From: Actinoallomurus purpureus
GTDB lineage: Bacteria; Actinomycetota; Actinomycetes; Streptosporangiales; Streptosporangiaceae
Direction of reading: 5' to 3'
DNA length: 64,000 nucleotides
NCBI RefSeq assembly: GCF_024055795.1
Contig: NZ_JAMXMY010000005.1
Location: 124,001 to 188,000, forward strand
The translations under genes and the position numbers were made by a program. Below, one piece after another: positions 27,087 through 35,633 of this stretch. How positions within the stretch are numbered: the first letter of the stretch is position 1; the number at the start of each line of letters is the position of its first letter. The notes under the pieces were generated by a model. The model was not told the DNA's origin. It ran no database searches and worked only from the letters and a program-made list of their open reading frames with translations.

Positions 27087-28256
27087 ATGGAGCGGGTGAT
27101 CGTCGCAGGTGGTGGACTGGCGGGCGTCCGGACCGTCGAGGCACTGCGGGCGCAGGGGTACACCGGCCGGTTGACGCTGGTCGGGGCCGAGCCACACCGC
27201 CCGTACGACCGGCCACCGCTGTCCAAGGCAGTCCTGCGCGGTGAGACCGACGACACGACCGTCGACGCCGACTGGACGGCGCTCGACTGCGAACTGCTCC
27301 TCGGGCACCGTGTGACCGGTCTCACCGACGCCCTGGAGACGACGGCGGGCCCCCTCGGCTTCGACGGCCTGGTGATCGCGACGGGGGCGTCGCCGATCCG
27401 GCTGCCCGGCGAGGGCCCGCAGCACGTGCTGCGCACCATCGACGACGCCCGCGCGCTCCGCGCCGAGCTGCGCCCCGGAGCCCGGGTGGCCATCGTGGGC
27501 GCCGGCTGGATCGGCGCGGAGGTGGCGACGGCGGCGGCCGCGGCCGGCTGCCGGGTCACCGTCGTGGAGGCCGCCGACGCGCCGCTCGCCGGCGCCATCG
27601 GCGCCGAGGTCGGCTCGAAGACGGCGGCCTGGTACTCCGAAGCGGGCGTCGAGCTCCGCCCCGGCGTCAAGGTCGCCTCCGTGGGGCGGGGCGGCCTCGA
27701 CCTGGCGGGTGGCGGCTCGATCGAGGCGGACGCGGTCGTGACGGGCGTCGGAGTCCGTCCCGAGACGGCCTGGCTCGAGGGCGCGGGCCTGGCGCTCGAC
27801 GACGGGATCGCCGTCGACGAGCGGCTGCGCACCGGCCGACCAGGGGTGTTCGCGGTCGGCGACTGCGCCGCGTGGTGGTCGCCGACGTTCCGGCGCCGCC
27901 TGCGCGTCGAGCACTGGGACACCGCGCTGAACGCCCCGGAGGTCGCGGCCGCGGGTCTCCTGGGCGGAGACCGCGTCTATGATCCGGTGCCGTACTTCTG
28001 GTCGGAGCAGTTCGGGCACATGGTGCAGTACGCCGGACATCATCCGGTCGCCGACGCCATGATCTGGCGCGGGGAGCCGGGAGCCGGAGGGTGGGCGGCC
28101 TGCTGGCTCGCCGGCGATCGGCTCGTCGCGATCCTCACCGTCGACCGGCCGCGCGACCTGCTGCAGGCTCGGCGTATCATCGCAGGCCGGAAACGCATCG
28201 ACCGGTCAGCGTTGGCGGATCCCGCCGTTCCGGTCAGGGACACCGTCCGTGAGTGA
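27087..28256 (+). CDS. FAD-dependent NAD(P)H oxidoreductase (ferredoxin/rubredoxin reductase type)
   Basis: A 389-aa protein with two dinucleotide folds: FAD site VIVAGGGLAGVRTVEALR at 4-21 with RPYDRPPLSK, NAD(P) site VAIVGAGWIGAEVATAAA near 134, FAD-contact GVFAVGDCAAWW near 254, then a Reductase_C domain (VPYFWSEQFGHMVQYAG). Such enzymes reduce ferredoxins for P450s or oxygenases; the physiological partner is not seen beside it. It lies divergent from the TPP riboswitch and overlaps the Rv2175c-like gene by eight bases. Confidence 0.85.
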   Translation: MERVIVAGGGLAGVRTVEALRAQGYTGRLTLVGAEPHRPYDRPPLSKAVLRGETDDTTVDADWTALDCELLLGHRVTGLTDALETTAGPLGFDGLVIATGASPIRLPGEGPQHVLRTIDDARALRAELRPGARVAIVGAGWIGAEVATAAAAAGCRVTVVEAADAPLAGAIGAEVGSKTAAWYSEAGVELRPGVKVASVGRGGLDLAGGGSIEADAVVTGVGVRPETAWLEGAGLALDDGIAVDERLRTGRPGVFAVGDCAAWWSPTFRRRLRVEHWDTALNAPEVAAAGLLGGDRVYDPVPYFWSEQFGHMVQYAGHHPVADAMIWRGEPGAGGWAACWLAGDRLVAILTVDRPRDLLQARRIIAGRKRIDRSALADPAVPVRDTVRE

Positions 28257-28671
28257 GGTTTCAGAAGATGCCGAAGGTGGTAGGCAGGATTCCGTGACGC
28301 ACACCGTTGCCGAAATCGAGATCGACCGACAGACCGACGCACTGGTGGGCGAATGGCTCACCCTCCGTGAGGTGGGCGACAGCCTCGGCCTCGATCTCAA
28401 GCGAGTGAAGCAGCTCCTCCGTGACCACAAGCTCCTGGGAGTGCAGCGTGCCGCAGGGCTCTGCGTCCCGGCGGCGTTCATCTCCGACGGCCAGCCGCTC
28501 AAGGGACTGAACAGCACCCTGACGGTGCTCGCCGACTCTGGCCTCGACAACGTCGAGGCGCTGCGCTGGCTGTTCACCGAGGACGAGTCCCTCCCGGGAA
28601 CACCCGTCCAGGCGCTCACCCAGCACCGCCTCAAGGAGATCAATCGGCGCGCCCAGGCGCTGGCCCTTTGA
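28249..28671 (+). CDS. Rv2175c-family helix-turn-helix DNA-binding protein
   Basis: A 140-aa protein starting at GTG inside the end of the oxidoreductase gene. The HTH is VGEWLTLREVGDSLGLDLKRVKQLLRDHKLLG, and a C-terminal domain contains LSTL-like LKGLNSTLTVLADSGLDNVEALRWLFTEDESLPGTPVQAL. In M. tuberculosis the homologue is phosphorylated at an N-terminal Thr by PknL, which weakens DNA binding (family knowledge). Several N-terminal Thr residues (DSVTHTVAEIEIDRQTD) could play this role here with the PASTA kinase nearby. Confidence 0.85.
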   Translation: MSEVSEDAEGGRQDSVTHTVAEIEIDRQTDALVGEWLTLREVGDSLGLDLKRVKQLLRDHKLLGVQRAAGLCVPAAFISDGQPLKGLNSTLTVLADSGLDNVEALRWLFTEDESLPGTPVQALTQHRLKEINRRAQALAL

Positions 28672-28719
28672 GCCGCGGAGGGCGGGCGACGGGTCGTTCC
28701 ACCGGCGAAAGGTCTGGGA

Positions 28720-29403
28720 GTGGCGAGGCACCTGCCCTCTGAACGCGCCGTGACCCTGCGGGCCCGGCTCGACCGGGCCCGCCTCTACCTCTGCACGGAC
28801 GCACGGGAGGCCCAGGGCGACCTGGAGGACTTCCTGGACGCGGTCCTCGGCGGCGGCGTCGACATCGTGCAGCTCCGGCAGAAGGGCCTGGAGGCGCGGC
28901 AGGAGATCGAGTACCTCTCGGCCTTCCGCGCCGCCTGCGACAAGCACGGCGCGCTGCTCGCGGTCAACGACCGGGCCGACATCGCCCACGCCGTACGCGC
29001 GGACGTCCTCCATCTGGGACAGGACGACCTTCCGGTCCCGTACGCGCGCGCCGTCGTCGGCCAGAACATGCTCATCGGCCGGTCGACGCACTCGGAGGCA
29101 CAGGCCGCGGCCGCCGCCGCCGAGCCCGGCGTCGACTACTTCTGCGCCGGTCCGACGTGGCCGACGCCGACGAAGCCCGGCCGTCCGGCGGCCGGGATCG
29201 GTCTGCTGGAGTACATCTCCCGGCGCGGCTTCGGCAGGCCCTGGTTCGCGATCGGCGGCATCGACGCCGGCAACCTCGACCAGGTGCTCGCGGCGGGGGC
29301 CCACCGCGTCGTCGTGGTCCGCGCGATCACCGATGCGGACGATCCGCGAGGCGCCGCGGCCGGGTTCGCCCGACGCCTTCGCGACGCCGACCACGCGTTC
29401 TGA
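28720..29403 (+). CDS. thiE: thiamine-phosphate synthase ThiE
   Basis: A 227-aa TIM barrel: [34 protein letters not shown] near residue 23, [28 protein letters not shown] near 85, [15 protein letters not shown] near 118, [21 protein letters not shown] near 143, and [30 protein letters not shown]. It joins HMP-PP and thiazole phosphate to form thiamine phosphate. Unlike thiOSG it has no riboswitch in front. The GTG start has only a weak GGGAG. It follows the Rv2175c-like gene by 48 bp. Confidence 0.9.
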   Translation: MARHLPSERAVTLRARLDRARLYLCTDAREAQGDLEDFLDAVLGGGVDIVQLRQKGLEARQEIEYLSAFRAACDKHGALLAVNDRADIAHAVRADVLHLGQDDLPVPYARAVVGQNMLIGRSTHSEAQAAAAAAEPGVDYFCAGPTWPTPTKPGRPAAGIGLLEYISRRGFGRPWFAIGGIDAGNLDQVLAAGAHRVVVVRAITDADDPRGAAAGFARRLRDADHAF

Positions 29404-29440
29404 TCACCCCCGGACGAGACGACCGGTCCGATGCGCGACA

Positions 29441-29617
29441 ATGGGACGCGTGATCGGCAACCCTGACGACGAGCGCCTCGTTGAGCTGGCCGACGACGAC
29501 GATCTGGCGGTGCTGCCCGACCAGACGCGCGACGAGTCCGAGCTCGGCTGGGGCGGTTACCCCCGCGACGATGACGACGACGCCCGTCTGCTGGAGGACC
29601 GTCCGCCGCACTGGTAA
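29441..29617 (+). CDS. small acidic protein (58 aa)
   Basis: A 58-codon ORF, MGRVIGNPDDERLVELADDD..., with a strongly acidic make-up (DDDDLAVL, RDDDDDARLLEDRPPHW). It starts 37 bases after thiE; an internal GTG at 29450 is an alternative start. Similar very short acidic proteins occur downstream of thiE in related actinomycetes as far as I recall. No function is proposed. The frame has high GC3, consistent with coding. Confidence 0.5.
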   Translation: MGRVIGNPDDERLVELADDDDLAVLPDQTRDESELGWGGYPRDDDDDARLLEDRPPHW

Positions 29618-29884
29618 CAGACCCGGCCCGGCCGCGCCAGAGTCCGCGTGACCAATTTCCCCGGGCGGACCGGGGGATCGGTGGTCCACCCTCTCTTCCA
29701 GGAGCTTTGAGCTCAGAAGTCCGGCGTTCTCCACTATCTTGGTCGATTTTGTAGGGGACTTGCGGCTCAACTTGGTCCTGGGACCTTCCAGCAAGATCAA
29801 AGGGCTTGGTAGCTTCGCGTCCGGTCGCGGGGCGGAGGTTCGCCTGTGACGCGGCCGGATCCCCCTTCACGCGAGGAGAAGCAC

Positions 29885-30316
29885 ATGTCGCTCGTCCACA
29901 AGACGATCGCCGCCACGATCGTGTCGGGCGTCGCCCTCATGGGCGCCGCCGGCACCGCCCACGCCACCGTGGCGAAGCCCACGCCGGTGGCGGTCAAGAA
30001 GCTTCACGTCTACAGCCCCACCACGAAGCACTGGACGTCGAGGGCGCTCGGAAAGGTCGTCTTCCGCGGCAAGCTGACGACCCTGACCGGCCTTGCCGAG
30101 AACAAGACCAAGAAGAAGGTCTACGTCAAGATCACGATCGTCAGGGGCAAGATCTCCACGCCGTTGAAGCCGATCGCCGTCCCGGCCGCCGGCAAGCTCG
30201 GCAAGCCCGGCTATGTCCTCCTGGGTGGCAAGAAGGGCCTCCACTGGACCGGCGTGACCAGCCTGAGGGTGTCGATCGGTACGGGCGCGGCGCAGACGAT
30301 CAAGGCGACGCGCTGA
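29885..30316 (+). CDS. small secreted basic protein of unknown function
   Basis: A 143-aa protein with a clear Sec signal peptide: KTIAATIVSGVALMGAAGTAHA, likely cut after AHA at about residue 26. The mature part of about 117 residues is Lys/Thr-rich and beta-like (KKLHVYSPTTKHW, KTKKKVYVKITIV) with no Cys and no recognised domain. GCGAGGAG precedes the ATG at 29885; an in-frame ATG at 29846 would put 13 polar residues before the signal peptide. It has its own terminator. The 267 bp upstream (29618-29884) holds no gene, only AT-richer promoter-like sequence. Confidence 0.65.
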   Translation: MSLVHKTIAATIVSGVALMGAAGTAHATVAKPTPVAVKKLHVYSPTTKHWTSRALGKVVFRGKLTTLTGLAENKTKKKVYVKITIVRGKISTPLKPIAVPAAGKLGKPGYVLLGGKKGLHWTGVTSLRVSIGTGAAQTIKATR

Positions 30317-30335
30317 GGCGTCAGCTGACGAAAAG

Positions 30336-30373
30336 GAGCCCCCGGCCCGCTCTCTCGGGCCGGGGGCTCTTCG
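30336..30373 (+). terminator. strong intrinsic terminator after the secreted protein gene
   Basis: A perfect 14-bp stem (GAGCCCCCGGCCCG with its complement at 30356-30369) and a six-base loop, followed by TTCGTTGTG, 19 bases after the stop. Preceded by AAAAG, so it may also act on the opposite strand for the small membrane protein gene. Confidence 0.85.
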
Positions 30374-30440
30374 TTGTGTCGGGATGACGGCCGGGCTCGC
30401 CGGCGTCTGCTCGGAGGACGCGCCGTCGCGTCAGCCGGCG

Positions 30441-30611
30441 CTAGGGATGGGCCGGCAGGCCCAGGCCCAGCAGGAACCCGGCGACGGCCACCAAGGTCAG
30501 CGCGAGAATCAGTCTCCGGCTGCGGGGGCTGTGTCGCGGCCCGGGCGCGGAGGCGCGCACGTGGGCCACGGGTTCGACGATACGCGGCGGGTACGGCGTG
30601 TCGAGCTTCAT
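30441..30611 (-). CDS. small single-helix membrane protein (56 aa)
   Basis: A 56-codon ORF starting [20 protein letters not shown], with a basic middle (RHSPRSRR) and one hydrophobic helix at the C-terminus ([20 protein letters not shown]). Positive residues before the helix suggest the N-terminus stays inside. It lies 95 bp downstream of the polyprenyl synthetase gene on the same strand. Too short to assign, but the composition is that of a real tail-anchored protein. Confidence 0.5.
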   Translation of the reverse strand: MKLDTPYPPRIVEPVAHVRASAPGPRHSPRSRRLILALTLVAVAGFLLGLGLPAHP

Positions 30612-30706
30612 GCGGGCATTCGAGGGATCATGCCCTCATTCTTATCCACCCAAACCCCGCTTGTCCGGCGAATCACTATCCCGGCCGGAGGCCCAGGTCA
30701 GAAGGG

Positions 30707-31768
30707 TCAGACCCGGCGGGCGGTGGCGGCGATCGTCAGCTCCGACAGTGCCGTGCGGGCCTCCGTCGTGAGCGGCGCGCTCGCCAGCGCACCGGACGCC
30801 TCGTCGGCGTACCGGTCGATCATCCGCTCGCAGGCGTCCAGCGCGCCCGTCTCCACGATGATCGCCCGGAGCCGCTCGACCCCCTCGGCGTCGAGCCCGG
30901 GGTCGCCGAGCAGCCGCTCCACGGTCTCCGCCTGGACCGGAGCCGACCGCTCGAGGGTCAGCGCGATCAGGACGGTGCGCTTGCCCTCGCGGAGGTCGTC
31001 GCCCGCGGGCTTGCCGGTCTCCGCCGGGTCCCCGAAGACGCCGAGGACGTCGTCGCGCAGCTGGAACGCGATCCCCAGCGGCATGCCGTACGCCGACAGG
31101 GCCGCCATCGCCCCGGACCCGGCCAGCGCCGCGCCGAGCTGCAGCGGCCGCTCGATGGTGTACTTGGCGGACTTGAACCGGACGACCCGCAGGGCCGCCT
31201 CCACCATGGCCCGCCCGTCCACGCCCGATCCTCGCGCCTGCCCGACGAGGTCGAGGTACTGCCCGCACATCACCTCGGTGCGCATGAGGTCGAACACGGG
31301 CCGCCCACGCCGCAGGGCGTCCTGCGGAAGACCGCTGCCCTGGAACATCTCGTCGCTCCAGGACAGGCACACGTCGCCGAGAAGGATGGCCGCGCCCGCG
31401 CCGAACGCCTCGGCCGAACCGCGCCAGCCCGACCCGGCGTGCAGCGCCTCGAACCGGCGGTGCGCGGCGGGCTGACCGCGTCGTGTGTCGCTGCCGTCCA
31501 TCACGTCGTCGTGGATCAGCGCGCTCGCCTGCAGGAGCTCCAGGGACGCCGCCGCCGCGTAGATCTCGGGCCGCTGCTCGCCGCCCGATCCGCGCCAGCC
31601 CCAGTAGCAGAACGCCGGGCGCAGTCGCTTGCCCCCGGCCAGCAGCGCATCGAGCGCCGTCAGCATCGGTGCCAGGTCGTCGCCGACCGCCCGCAGCACC
31701 GGGCGCTGCCGGTCGACGAAGGCGTACAGCGCCTCGTCGATCTCCTTACGTACACGACTGGAGGCCAT
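30707..31768 (-). CDS. polyprenyl (geranylgeranyl-type) diphosphate synthase
   Basis: A 353-aa trans-prenyltransferase. The first Asp-rich motif is [12 protein letters not shown] near residue 101 and the second is [16 protein letters not shown] near residue 238; [13 protein letters not shown] near 50 binds IPP. It condenses IPP with allylic diphosphates. Position beside metF and the Rv2175c-like gene mirrors idsA2 (Rv2173). Product chain length cannot be read with certainty. The ATG lies 48 bp from the divergent metF start, so both share one promoter region. Confidence 0.86.
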   Translation of the reverse strand: MASSRVRKEIDEALYAFVDRQRPVLRAVGDDLAPMLTALDALLAGGKRLRPAFCYWGWRGSGGEQRPEIYAAAASLELLQASALIHDDVMDGSDTRRGQPAAHRRFEALHAGSGWRGSAEAFGAGAAILLGDVCLSWSDEMFQGSGLPQDALRRGRPVFDLMRTEVMCGQYLDLVGQARGSGVDGRAMVEAALRVVRFKSAKYTIERPLQLGAALAGSGAMAALSAYGMPLGIAFQLRDDVLGVFGDPAETGKPAGDDLREGKRTVLIALTLERSAPVQAETVERLLGDPGLDAEGVERLRAIIVETGALDACERMIDRYADEASGALASAPLTTEARTALSELTIAATARRV

Positions 31769-31816
31769 GTGTCGAGACTAGTGGCCTTCGAGGCCTGCCC
31801 CGTTACCCTGGTCTGC

Positions 31817-32725
31817 ATGACCTCCGCTCGCCCCACGATCCGGGAAGTGCTCGCCGCGGGCGAGCCGACGTTCTCCTTCGAATTCTTTCCCCCCAAGACG
31901 GAGCAGGGCGCCCGCAACCTGTGGCAGGCGATCCGCCGGCTCGAGGTGCTGCGCCCGACCTTCGTCTCGGTGACGTACGGTGCCGGCGGCGGCACCCGGG
32001 ACCGAACGGTCGAGATCGTCGAGCGCATCGCGATGGACACGACGCTCACGCCGGTCGCGCACTTCACCGCCGTCGACCACTCGATCCGCGAGTTGCGGCA
32101 GCTGATCGGCAGGTTCGCCGCCGTCGGCGTGCGCGACCTGCTGGCGCTGCGGGGCGACCCGCCCGGCGACCCGATGGGGGAGTGGATCAAGCATCCCGAC
32201 GGCGTCGAGTACGCCGAGGAGGTCGTGCGGCTCATCAAGTCCTCGGGCGACTTCAGTGTCGGTGTCGCGGCGTTCCCGTACAAGCACCCGCGGTCGGCCG
32301 ATGTCGAGAGCGACACCCGGCACTTCGTGCGCAAGTGCCAGGCCGGCGCCGACTACGCGATCACACAGATGTTCTTCCAGGCCGAGGACTACCTGCGGCT
32401 GCGCGACCGCGTCGCCGCGCAGGGCTGTGACGTGCCGATCATCCCGGGCATCATGCCGGTCACCAAGCTGAGCACGATCGAGCGGTCCGAACAGCTGTCG
32501 GGCGCGCCGTTCCCGGCGGAGCTGGCGGAGCGGTTCGAGGCCGTCGGGGACGACCCGGAGGCGGTGCGGCGGCTCGGCATCGAGCAGGCCGCGGGGCTGT
32601 GCCGCACGCTGCTGGATGAGGGCGTGCCCGGCATTCACTTCATCACGTTCAACAGTTCGACCGCGACGCGCGAGGTCTACGACCGCCTGGAGGTCAGCGG
32701 GAGGCGCGCGCCCATCACCGCGTAG
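31817..32725 (+). CDS. metF: methylenetetrahydrofolate reductase
   Basis: A 302-aa flavoprotein: [18 protein letters not shown] near 16-33, [16 protein letters not shown] near 50-65, [10 protein letters not shown] near 112, [12 protein letters not shown] near 150, [15 protein letters not shown] near 175, and a late [10 protein letters not shown]. It reduces 5,10-methylene-THF to 5-methyl-THF for methionine synthesis. No ribosome site precedes the ATG; TACCCT ends seven bases upstream, so a leaderless message is likely. Its last 49 bases overlap the end of the convergent GNAT gene. Confidence 0.88.
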   Translation: MTSARPTIREVLAAGEPTFSFEFFPPKTEQGARNLWQAIRRLEVLRPTFVSVTYGAGGGTRDRTVEIVERIAMDTTLTPVAHFTAVDHSIRELRQLIGRFAAVGVRDLLALRGDPPGDPMGEWIKHPDGVEYAEEVVRLIKSSGDFSVGVAAFPYKHPRSADVESDTRHFVRKCQAGADYAITQMFFQAEDYLRLRDRVAAQGCDVPIIPGIMPVTKLSTIERSEQLSGAPFPAELAERFEAVGDDPEAVRRLGIEQAAGLCRTLLDEGVPGIHFITFNSSTATREVYDRLEVSGRRAPITA

Positions 32726-33273
32726 AGCGGCCCACCGCCGGGAAACCGGAAGCCGCTCAGCAGGTCCGTCATCCCGAGCGAGCGGTAGAGGTTCCGGGCG
32801 GGCGTCTGGGCGTCGAGCGTGGACAGCACGACAGTGCCCTCCGTGCGTCCGGCGCACAGTGTGGTGATCAGCCTCCGGCCGAGCCCCTGGCCCTGACTGT
32901 CGGGGTGCACGTGCAACTCGGCGACCTCGAAGGCGTCGTCCATCCAGGTGCGCGCGTGCTCCGCGCCGCCGGTCTCGGCCAGCGCGGCGTGTACGACGTC
33001 ATGCCACCACTGCCCGGGCTCGCCGTGGAAGCCGTACGCGAAGCCGGCCACGTTGCGCCGGCGGCCGGCGACGAACGCGCGGAACCCGGGGTACGCGGTA
33101 TGGCGTTCCATGATGGTCCGCCGGCCCGGCATCTGGTCGGTCGGCGGCTCCATCGCCGCGGCGTACGTCTCCAGCATCGCGTCGAGCCGCCGGAAGAACG
33201 CCCGCTTGTCGATCTCCCGTATCTGCGGCGCGGTCTCCCGCCGGGCTCCAAAAGCTGGTCTCACGTGGCTCAC
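32677..33273 (-). CDS. GNAT-family N-acetyltransferase
   Basis: A 198-aa protein. The acetyl-CoA loop is [20 protein letters not shown] (V-x-x-x-x-Q-G-x-G-x-R/K pattern) near residue 133, followed by [19 protein letters not shown], the usual C-terminal half. The N-terminal 60 residues are helical. The substrate is unknown; Mycobacterium has an acetyltransferase-like gene (Rv2170) near the same place. The GTG start overlaps the stop of the upstream 107-aa gene (GTGA), and its 3' end runs into metF. Confidence 0.8.
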   Translation of the reverse strand: MSHVRPAFGARRETAPQIREIDKRAFFRRLDAMLETYAAAMEPPTDQMPGRRTIMERHTAYPGFRAFVAGRRRNVAGFAYGFHGEPGQWWHDVVHAALAETGGAEHARTWMDDAFEVAELHVHPDSQGQGLGRRLITTLCAGRTEGTVVLSTLDAQTPARNLYRSLGMTDLLSGFRFPGGGPLYAVMGARLPLTSRRS

Positions 33274-33593
33274 TTAGGTAGATAAGGCGGGACCTTCGAC
33301 AGCGCGTCGTAAATGTCCCACAGAATCTGGGCCGCCGCCTTCTTCAGCTGCCCGCGCTCGGTCTCCAGTTGCCGTTCCCAGGTCCGCGCGGCCGGCCCGA
33401 CCCAGGCGTCGCCGGCCGTGCGGACCGGTGGATCGAGCGCCGCCTCCAGCGTAGGGGCACTCGCGTAGGCGCGCTCGTAGGCGGCGTACAACTCGGCGTA
33501 CGCCGGGTTGGGCCGCTGCGCCGGGCCACCCGGCGGGCCGGGCGGGTCCGTCGGCGGACGGAGGGTGGCCGGCGACGGCGGATAGGCGCTCAT
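33270..33593 (-). CDS. small hypothetical protein of the WXG-like locus (107 aa)
   Basis: The N-terminal 30 residues are Pro-rich (PPSPATLRPPTDPPGPPGG); the rest is helical, with YAELYAAYERAYASAPTLE and WERQLETERGQLKKAAAQILWDIYDAL. The length and helical hairpin (with a W-V-G-P-A-A-R-T-W turn) recall WXG100-type partners, but no exact WXG motif is in the turn. It overlaps the upstream gene as ATGA and the GNAT gene as GTGA, so the three are probably made together. Function unknown. Confidence 0.6.
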   Translation of the reverse strand: MSAYPPSPATLRPPTDPPGPPGGPAQRPNPAYAELYAAYERAYASAPTLEAALDPPVRTAGDAWVGPAARTWERQLETERGQLKKAAAQILWDIYDALSKVPPYLPK

Positions 33594-34774
33594 GAGTCCC
33601 TCCCGGCGTCGCGGGCGGCCGTGGGCGGAGCGGCCGCGCCGCGGCCGTCGGCAGCCGCGTGGTGGGTGGTGGCCTGGTCGGATGGGGGGACGGCTGCGGC
33701 GGCGTGGGCGCCGGCCGCGTGGCGGGTCGTGGCCTGGTCGGATGCGTGGGCGGCGGCTGCGTGAGCGGCGGTGGCGGCGTGGGCCGCAGCCGTGGCATGG
33801 GCGTCGGCGGCGTGGGCGGCCGTGCCGTGCGCGACCAGCCGTTCCAGCGTCGTGGAGTGCGGGTAGCCCGCGAGCGCCCGGTGCACGGCCTCGGAGTGAC
33901 GTGCGTAGAGTTCGGCCGCCGCCTCGGGGTCCGTCGCGGCCGGGCGGACCATCGCCTCATGTGGCGGGTGGGGAGTGGGGAACCGGTGCTCGGGTGGGGC
34001 CGCTGCGAGGTGGGTCAGCCCGATGTGCGCGAGGGCGACCTTCGCCCGCCGGTCGAGCCCGGCGTGTTCGAGCACGTGGACGACGTCGTCGTGCACGCCC
34101 TTCCGTGAGGCCTCGTCGAGGAGCTCCCGGAACCACTTCTCCGTCATCGGCAGATGATGGCCGGCCAGGCCCAGCGACTCCCGGACCGCCGCCAGGCGCG
34201 CCTCGTGCCCGAGGGCGGCGGCGATCAGGTCGGCGGTTCCGGCGGGGCCGAGGCGCGCGTACAGACCCTTGACGTAGTCGGGGTCCCCGGCATCGGCCGA
34301 CAGCCGTCTCCAGACGTCGGCCGGGACCAGGCGGTGCGCCTGGAGCGCCGCGTGGATCGTGGCGGCGTCGGCGGAACCCGCCCTGGTCGCGGCGTGCGCG
34401 TCGGGGAAGTGGCCGACCGCGTGCCCCGCCCCGGCCGCGGTCGTACGGCTCGGGCGATCGCCGAGGCGGCCCGTGCCGACCCGCGGCATGTCGGCGGCGC
34501 CCTTGCTCAGGTGCGCGATGGCGTAGTCGCGCCGCCTGGCGAGCATCCCCTGCTGGGCGCGGGTCCAGCTCTCCACGGCCGCAGCCTGGCGCAGGCCGGT
34601 GTGCGGGACGCTCGGGGGCAGCGCGGCGTTCGTGCGCAGCCAGGCGGTGATGGCGTTCGACGCGCTCGTCATCTGCTGGATGAGCCGAGCCATCGCGGCG
34701 GTGTCGATGCCGACGAAATCCTTGTCGCGCGCCGCACTGGCACGCAGACCGTCCTGTCCAGCCATAGGGCACAC
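33590..34774 (-). CDS. Ala/His-rich protein with WXG100-like N-terminal helices (394 aa)
   Basis: Residues 15-95 (FVGIDTAAMARLIQQMTSASNAITAWLRTN...) form a helical segment like the N-domains of actinobacterial ESX-type proteins. The middle (about 135-300) is helical and resembles a repeat of short ARL/LGP units. The last 75 residues are almost only Ala, His, Thr and Asp with recurring AAHA and SDQATT(R/H)HAA units. There is no signal peptide. GTG 34774 or ATG 34765 could start it. It is first in an overlapping three-gene unit with the 107-aa protein and GNAT. I do not recognise a known toxin domain. Confidence 0.6.
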   Translation of the reverse strand: MCPMAGQDGLRASAARDKDFVGIDTAAMARLIQQMTSASNAITAWLRTNAALPPSVPHTGLRQAAAVESWTRAQQGMLARRRDYAIAHLSKGAADMPRVGTGRLGDRPSRTTAAGAGHAVGHFPDAHAATRAGSADAATIHAALQAHRLVPADVWRRLSADAGDPDYVKGLYARLGPAGTADLIAAALGHEARLAAVRESLGLAGHHLPMTEKWFRELLDEASRKGVHDDVVHVLEHAGLDRRAKVALAHIGLTHLAAAPPEHRFPTPHPPHEAMVRPAATDPEAAAELYARHSEAVHRALAGYPHSTTLERLVAHGTAAHAADAHATAAAHAATAAHAAAAHASDQATTRHAAGAHAAAAVPPSDQATTHHAAADGRGAAAPPTAARDAGRDS

Positions 34775-34893
34775 GCTCCGGGGAGTGCGCTCACGCCTCT
34801 GGTGACCGTTGTATCACCGCCTGTCGGCCCTTGTCTCCGCTGACGCGTGCCCGATGCCGTGACGGACCGTCCGGTGTCGGTCACACCGCAGGT

Positions 34894-35358
34894 CTACCCG
34901 ACGTCGGCCGGCGCGCCGCCCGTGAGACGGAGCAGTTCGTCGTACGAGGTGGGGAAGACGGTGTGCGGATGCCCGGCGGCGGCCCAGACGACGTCGTACT
35001 TGGCCAGCCACTCGTCGACGAGCGTGCGCACCGGCCGCGGGTGCCCGAGCGGTGCGACGCCTCCGATGGGCTGCCCGGTCACCGACCGGACGAACTCGGG
35101 GTCCGCCCGCTTGATCCCGGCGACGCCGATCCGCTCGGCCAGCCCGGAGGTGTCGACCCGGTGCGCTCCGCTGGTCAGGACGAGCAGCGGCTCCCCGTCG
35201 GCGACGAAGATCAGGCTGTTCGCGATGGCGCCGACGTCACAGCCGAGCTGGGCCGCCGCCGCGGCCGCCGTCGGCGCGGCCTCCGGCAGCTCGCGGACCT
35301 GTCCGCCGGCGCCCAGCTCGCGGAGGCGGGCGGCGACGTGTTCGGCGTTGGGATGCAT
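34894..35358 (-). CDS. YbaK/EbsC-family aminoacyl-tRNA deacylase
   Basis: A 154-aa protein of the YbaK/ProX fold: AAAAAAQLGCDVGAIANSLIFVADGEPLLVLTSGAHRVDT near residue 33, the conserved basic AGIKRADPEFV, then TGQPIGGVAPLGHPRPV near residue 94 and a late YDVVWAAAGHPHTVFP. Members hydrolyse Cys-tRNA(Pro) or other mischarged tRNAs in trans. The conserved Lys of the active site falls in GIKRAD. It is divergent from the HEPN gene and its start is about 110 bp from the LexA box. Confidence 0.85.
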   Translation of the reverse strand: MHPNAEHVAARLRELGAGGQVRELPEAAPTAAAAAAQLGCDVGAIANSLIFVADGEPLLVLTSGAHRVDTSGLAERIGVAGIKRADPEFVRSVTGQPIGGVAPLGHPRPVRTLVDEWLAKYDVVWAAAGHPHTVFPTSYDELLRLTGGAPADVG

Positions 35359-35417
35359 GCCAGCACCTTATGGCCCGGAGCGAGGTAAGGGGTTCCGAAC
35401 TGCGAGGACACATCTAT

Positions 35418-35482
35418 TCGAACACGTTGACGAATGGAGTGGTGGCCGCTTTACTGAGGTACATGCTCGAACTTGTGTTCGA
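35418..35482 (+). promoter_or_regulatory. promoter with a perfect LexA (SOS) box before the HEPN gene
   Basis: TTGACG (35427-35432), a 17-base spacer and TTTACT (35450-35455) form a promoter. Just downstream, TCGAACttgtGTTCGA (35467-35482) matches the actinobacterial LexA consensus at all twelve defined positions. A second, weaker copy (35418-35433, nine of twelve) overlaps the -35 element. An ATG at 35463 is exactly seven bases from the -10 element, so a leaderless start is also possible. Confidence 0.7.
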
Positions 35483-35633
35483 GTACGGCGCGGGACTCGC
35501 GGCCCGCGCCGAGGGGATCGTCTCTCGCGGGCAGCGCATGCCGGGCGGGATGCGACGGCCGGGCGGGGCGAGGGGAAGCGCTTCGCCCGGCCCCCCTGGG
35601 CCCTTGGGCCCGCCGAGCGGAAGGAGGCATGTC

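Noticed and set aside
30374-31816. A long upstream extension of the metF reading frame
   Set aside because: It runs antisense through the polyprenyl synthase gene; ATG 31817 matches the usual MetF N-terminus.
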